From Candidatus Burkholderia pumila (GTDB lineage Bacteria > Pseudomonadota > Gammaproteobacteria > Burkholderiales > Burkholderiaceae), in NCBI GenBank assembly GCA_001045575.1, contig LELG01000004.1, positions 1 to 37,528 of the forward strand: a stretch of 37,528 nt of DNA, given 5' to 3'. Positions 35,892 to 37,528 of the stretch are shown here, piece after piece (within the stretch, counting starts at the first letter, position 1; each line of letters begins with the position of its first letter). The translations under genes were made by a program, and so were the position numbers. Under the pieces are notes generated by a model. That model was given only the letters and a program-made list of their open reading frames with translations, did no database searches and had not been told where the DNA came from.

Positions 35892-37093
35892 TTGGTGTAC
35901 CTGCTACCCGACGTGAATCTGCCAAATCTGACGAAGTCTCGCCATGAGGTCTATTACCTGCGACTGCAACGCAATGGTGTAGATTGTCGTGTCAGCCTCC
36001 GTACCAAGAACTTCACTGATGTCCGGCAACTTGCCCTGTTATTCAATTTTCATATGTCGAAACATCCGCTGATCCGTGGAATTGACCTTGAGGCGTTGAA
36101 AAAGGAAGCGCGGTGGCTTGGTATCAAACTGCCCAATGGGATTGAAATCAACAATATCCGGACTGCTGAAGAAATGCTGCTGGTCAGGGTGTTGATTCAA
36201 AACTACGAAAGGAGCAGATAGACCGACTCGACAGACTCACCTCGCAAGAGCGCTCAAGCCGCTCACAAAGCCTTATCTGGAGGTCTCAGAGCTTTACCTT
36301 AAGGAGGTGAGTCTCAAAAATGCCAAAAGACCGTGGACGATAAGCGGTCGGAGTATAAGAGATTCAGCGAGATTTTTGGCAATATCCCGGTAGGAGAAGT
36401 GGCGCCCGAAAGTGCGGTGTCGTATAAAATAGGTTGATTAGTCAAAAAAATACCATTCGCCAGATTAACAAGCGCATTTTATACAATAAGGAGTTGTACG
36501 AATATGCAATCCGTAACCATTATTTATCAGGCGCAAATCCGTTCATGAATATGTTTGTGGGCGATAAAGCCACAGTAGAAGAAGGTACCGAGCACTACGA
36601 TAAATTCACGCTGGACGAGTTGGGTCGGATTTTTGACCCGGCGAAGTGTAGCGATTTCTTCAGGAAACCGGATTATATCTACGGTCCATATCTGAGCTTG
36701 TATTCAGGGGCTCAACTAGAAGAATTTGCAATCTTCGTCTTGAAAATATCAAGACGAAGAGGGCGTCACATACTTCGATATCAAGAAAATCAAGAACTCT
36801 ATTCGGAAAATCCCTCTTCACAGGAATATTCTGAATTTGTCGTTCATGGGGTTCTTGGAGCAATAGCGCAAAAAGAAATGTGAGATGCTTTTTGACCACC
36901 TGATGCCCGGCATAAATGGATATGGGAAAATATTGGTCGTTGCTTCAGTCAATACTTCGATTCCGAGTCGGTAAATATAAAAAGCACGACAAAGGTTTTT
37001 CACTCGCTTCGCCACACGGTTATTAATAATCTGACCGATAAGGACGTGAACCCGGCCTTGATTATGGGGCTCGATTTTAAGAGCGATCTGTAA
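35892..37093 (+). pseudogene. Phage/island-type tyrosine integrase, multiply frameshifted and truncated
   Basis: The pieces read in order as an integrase. They are VYLLPDVNLPNLTKSRHEVY (N-terminal), then LTKPYLEVSELYLKEVSLKN (core-binding), then ISQKNTIRQINKRI and FTLDELGRIFDP (from 36434). After another shift come VTYFDIKKIKNSIRKIPLHR, then FDHLMPGINGYGK and FHSLRHTVINNLTDKDVNPA. Several frameshifts (near 36215, 36330, 36425 and 36750) and an in-frame stop near 36870 break it. The active-site Arg region reads SGAQLEEF, where GARLEE is usual, so the first catalytic Arg is Gln. The HxxR motif is present as HSLRH. The C-terminus with the nucleophile Tyr is lost at 37093. It is AT-richer than the core genes. 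Confidence 0.85.
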
Positions 37094-37112
37094 ATGTTTA
37101 CAGGTGGGTGTG

Positions 37113-37283
37113 TCACTTGGTGCGTTTTGGATTGTCCAATTCCTTGAAAAGCGCAGATAGTTGAATTTCTAGGGCGTCGATAACTTTCATTATATTGACG
37201 AGAGCTAGGTTGTGCTCTCCGCGCTCGATTCCACCCATGTAACTGCGGTCTATGCCGCACAAATCACCGAAGGCCTCCTGAGA
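37113..37283 (-). pseudogene. Xre-type helix-turn-helix regulator, C-terminal stump cut by an IS element
   Basis: On the minus strand about 56 codons read QEAFGDLCGIDRSYMGG, then IERGEHNLALVNIMKVI, and end in LFKELDNPKRTK with a stop at 37113-37115. This is the second half of a Cro/C1-type HTH domain plus a short tail. The beginning is missing because the IS end starts at 37284. The other part may lie beyond the IS. Confidence 0.8.
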
Positions 37284-37528
37284 TGAACTGACCCCACGAA
37301 GTTGGACAGTTAAAGACTACGCGGCCAATGGCTGAGTGCTGTATTGCACGGGGCTCAGCCCTTTCAGTGTCAGCTTGATGCGATCGTGATTGTAGTAGTG
37401 GATGTAGCGGTTCAGCTCCGCTTGCACTGTTCGATGCTGTAGAAGCGGTGTAGCCGGAAGCACTCAGACTTTAACGTACCGAAGAAGCTCTCCATTGCGG
37501 CGTTGTCAAGGCAATTGCCCTTACGCGA
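37284..37528 (-). mobile_element. IS3-family (IS150-like) insertion sequence, partial
   Basis: The element starts at 37284 with a terminal sequence TGAACTGACCCC followed by AAGTTGGACAG, of the type found at IS150-group ends. It runs past the window end. The only gene visible on it is the tail of the transposase. Target-site duplication cannot be checked because the other end is outside. Confidence 0.82.
37317..37528 (-). pseudogene. IS3-family transposase (OrfB/DDE) C-terminal part with a 1-base deletion
   Basis: The minus-strand frame reads [20 protein letters not shown], with the catalytic Glu in AMESFFG. It then breaks near 37427 after YSIEQ, where one T seems lost (CAGTGCAAG instead of CAGTTGCAAG). 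The next frame continues as [20 protein letters not shown] and ends [12 protein letters not shown] with a stop at 37317-37319. The damage suggests this copy is inactive, unless it is a read error. Confidence 0.8.

Noticed and set aside
36434-36883. Independent 149-residue protein
   Set aside because: It is a fragment of the integrase; adjoining pieces in other frames continue the same protein.

Overview
The window looks like a chromosomal segment from a Burkholderia-group betaproteobacterium (Burkholderia, Paraburkholderia or Caballeronia). I base this on gene order and protein character: gltBD, a TPP-riboswitch thiOSGE operon, an mla operon running through ibaG and murA into the his operon, tatABC, a DegS/DegQ-like protease, NIF3, petABC and sspAB. 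It is GC-rich except for the last ~1.7 kb.

Layout. 1-138 resembles the 3' end of a group II intron. 387-6624 is gltBD (glutamate synthase), followed by a bidirectional terminator and a convergent BacA-like ABC transporter. 8714-12311 is the thiamine region: TPP riboswitch, thiO, thiS, thiG and a long thiE. 12385-17883 is a lipid-transport operon with all Mla parts (mlaF, E, D, A, C, B), a collapsed ABC-2 transporter pair and ibaG. 17954-26765 holds murA and the histidine genes hisG, hisD, broken hisC, hisB, marC, hisH, hisA, hisF and a fused hisI-hisE. 26805-29375 carries a broken small membrane-protein gene, a HIT hydrolase and tatABC. 29486-35736 holds a DegS-like protease (minus strand), NIF3, the cytochrome bc1 genes petABC and sspAB. 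35755-35830 is tRNA-Thr(TGT). Beyond it, AT-richer DNA carries a decayed tyrosine integrase, the stump of an Xre-type regulator and the end of an IS3-family element.

The main theme is gene decay inside conserved operons. hisC has several frameshifts and lacks a segment around the PLP-binding Asp. Two neighbouring ABC-2 genes were joined by a large deletion. A small membrane-protein gene lost its ATG and has a frameshift. hisI and hisE are joined in frame by what looks like one extra A in a seven-A run. HisH and HisI each carry a change at a normally invariant glycine. Together with the mobile-element remnants, this fits a lineage with relaxed selection, such as a host-restricted Burkholderia/Caballeronia symbiont. 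That lifestyle is inference. Several single-base lesions lie in A runs and could instead be sequencing errors; the large deletions cannot be explained that way.

I found no clearly new biological system. The most useful leads are the hisI-hisE fusion, the broken his pathway, the collapsed ABC pair and the island remnant at tRNA-Thr.
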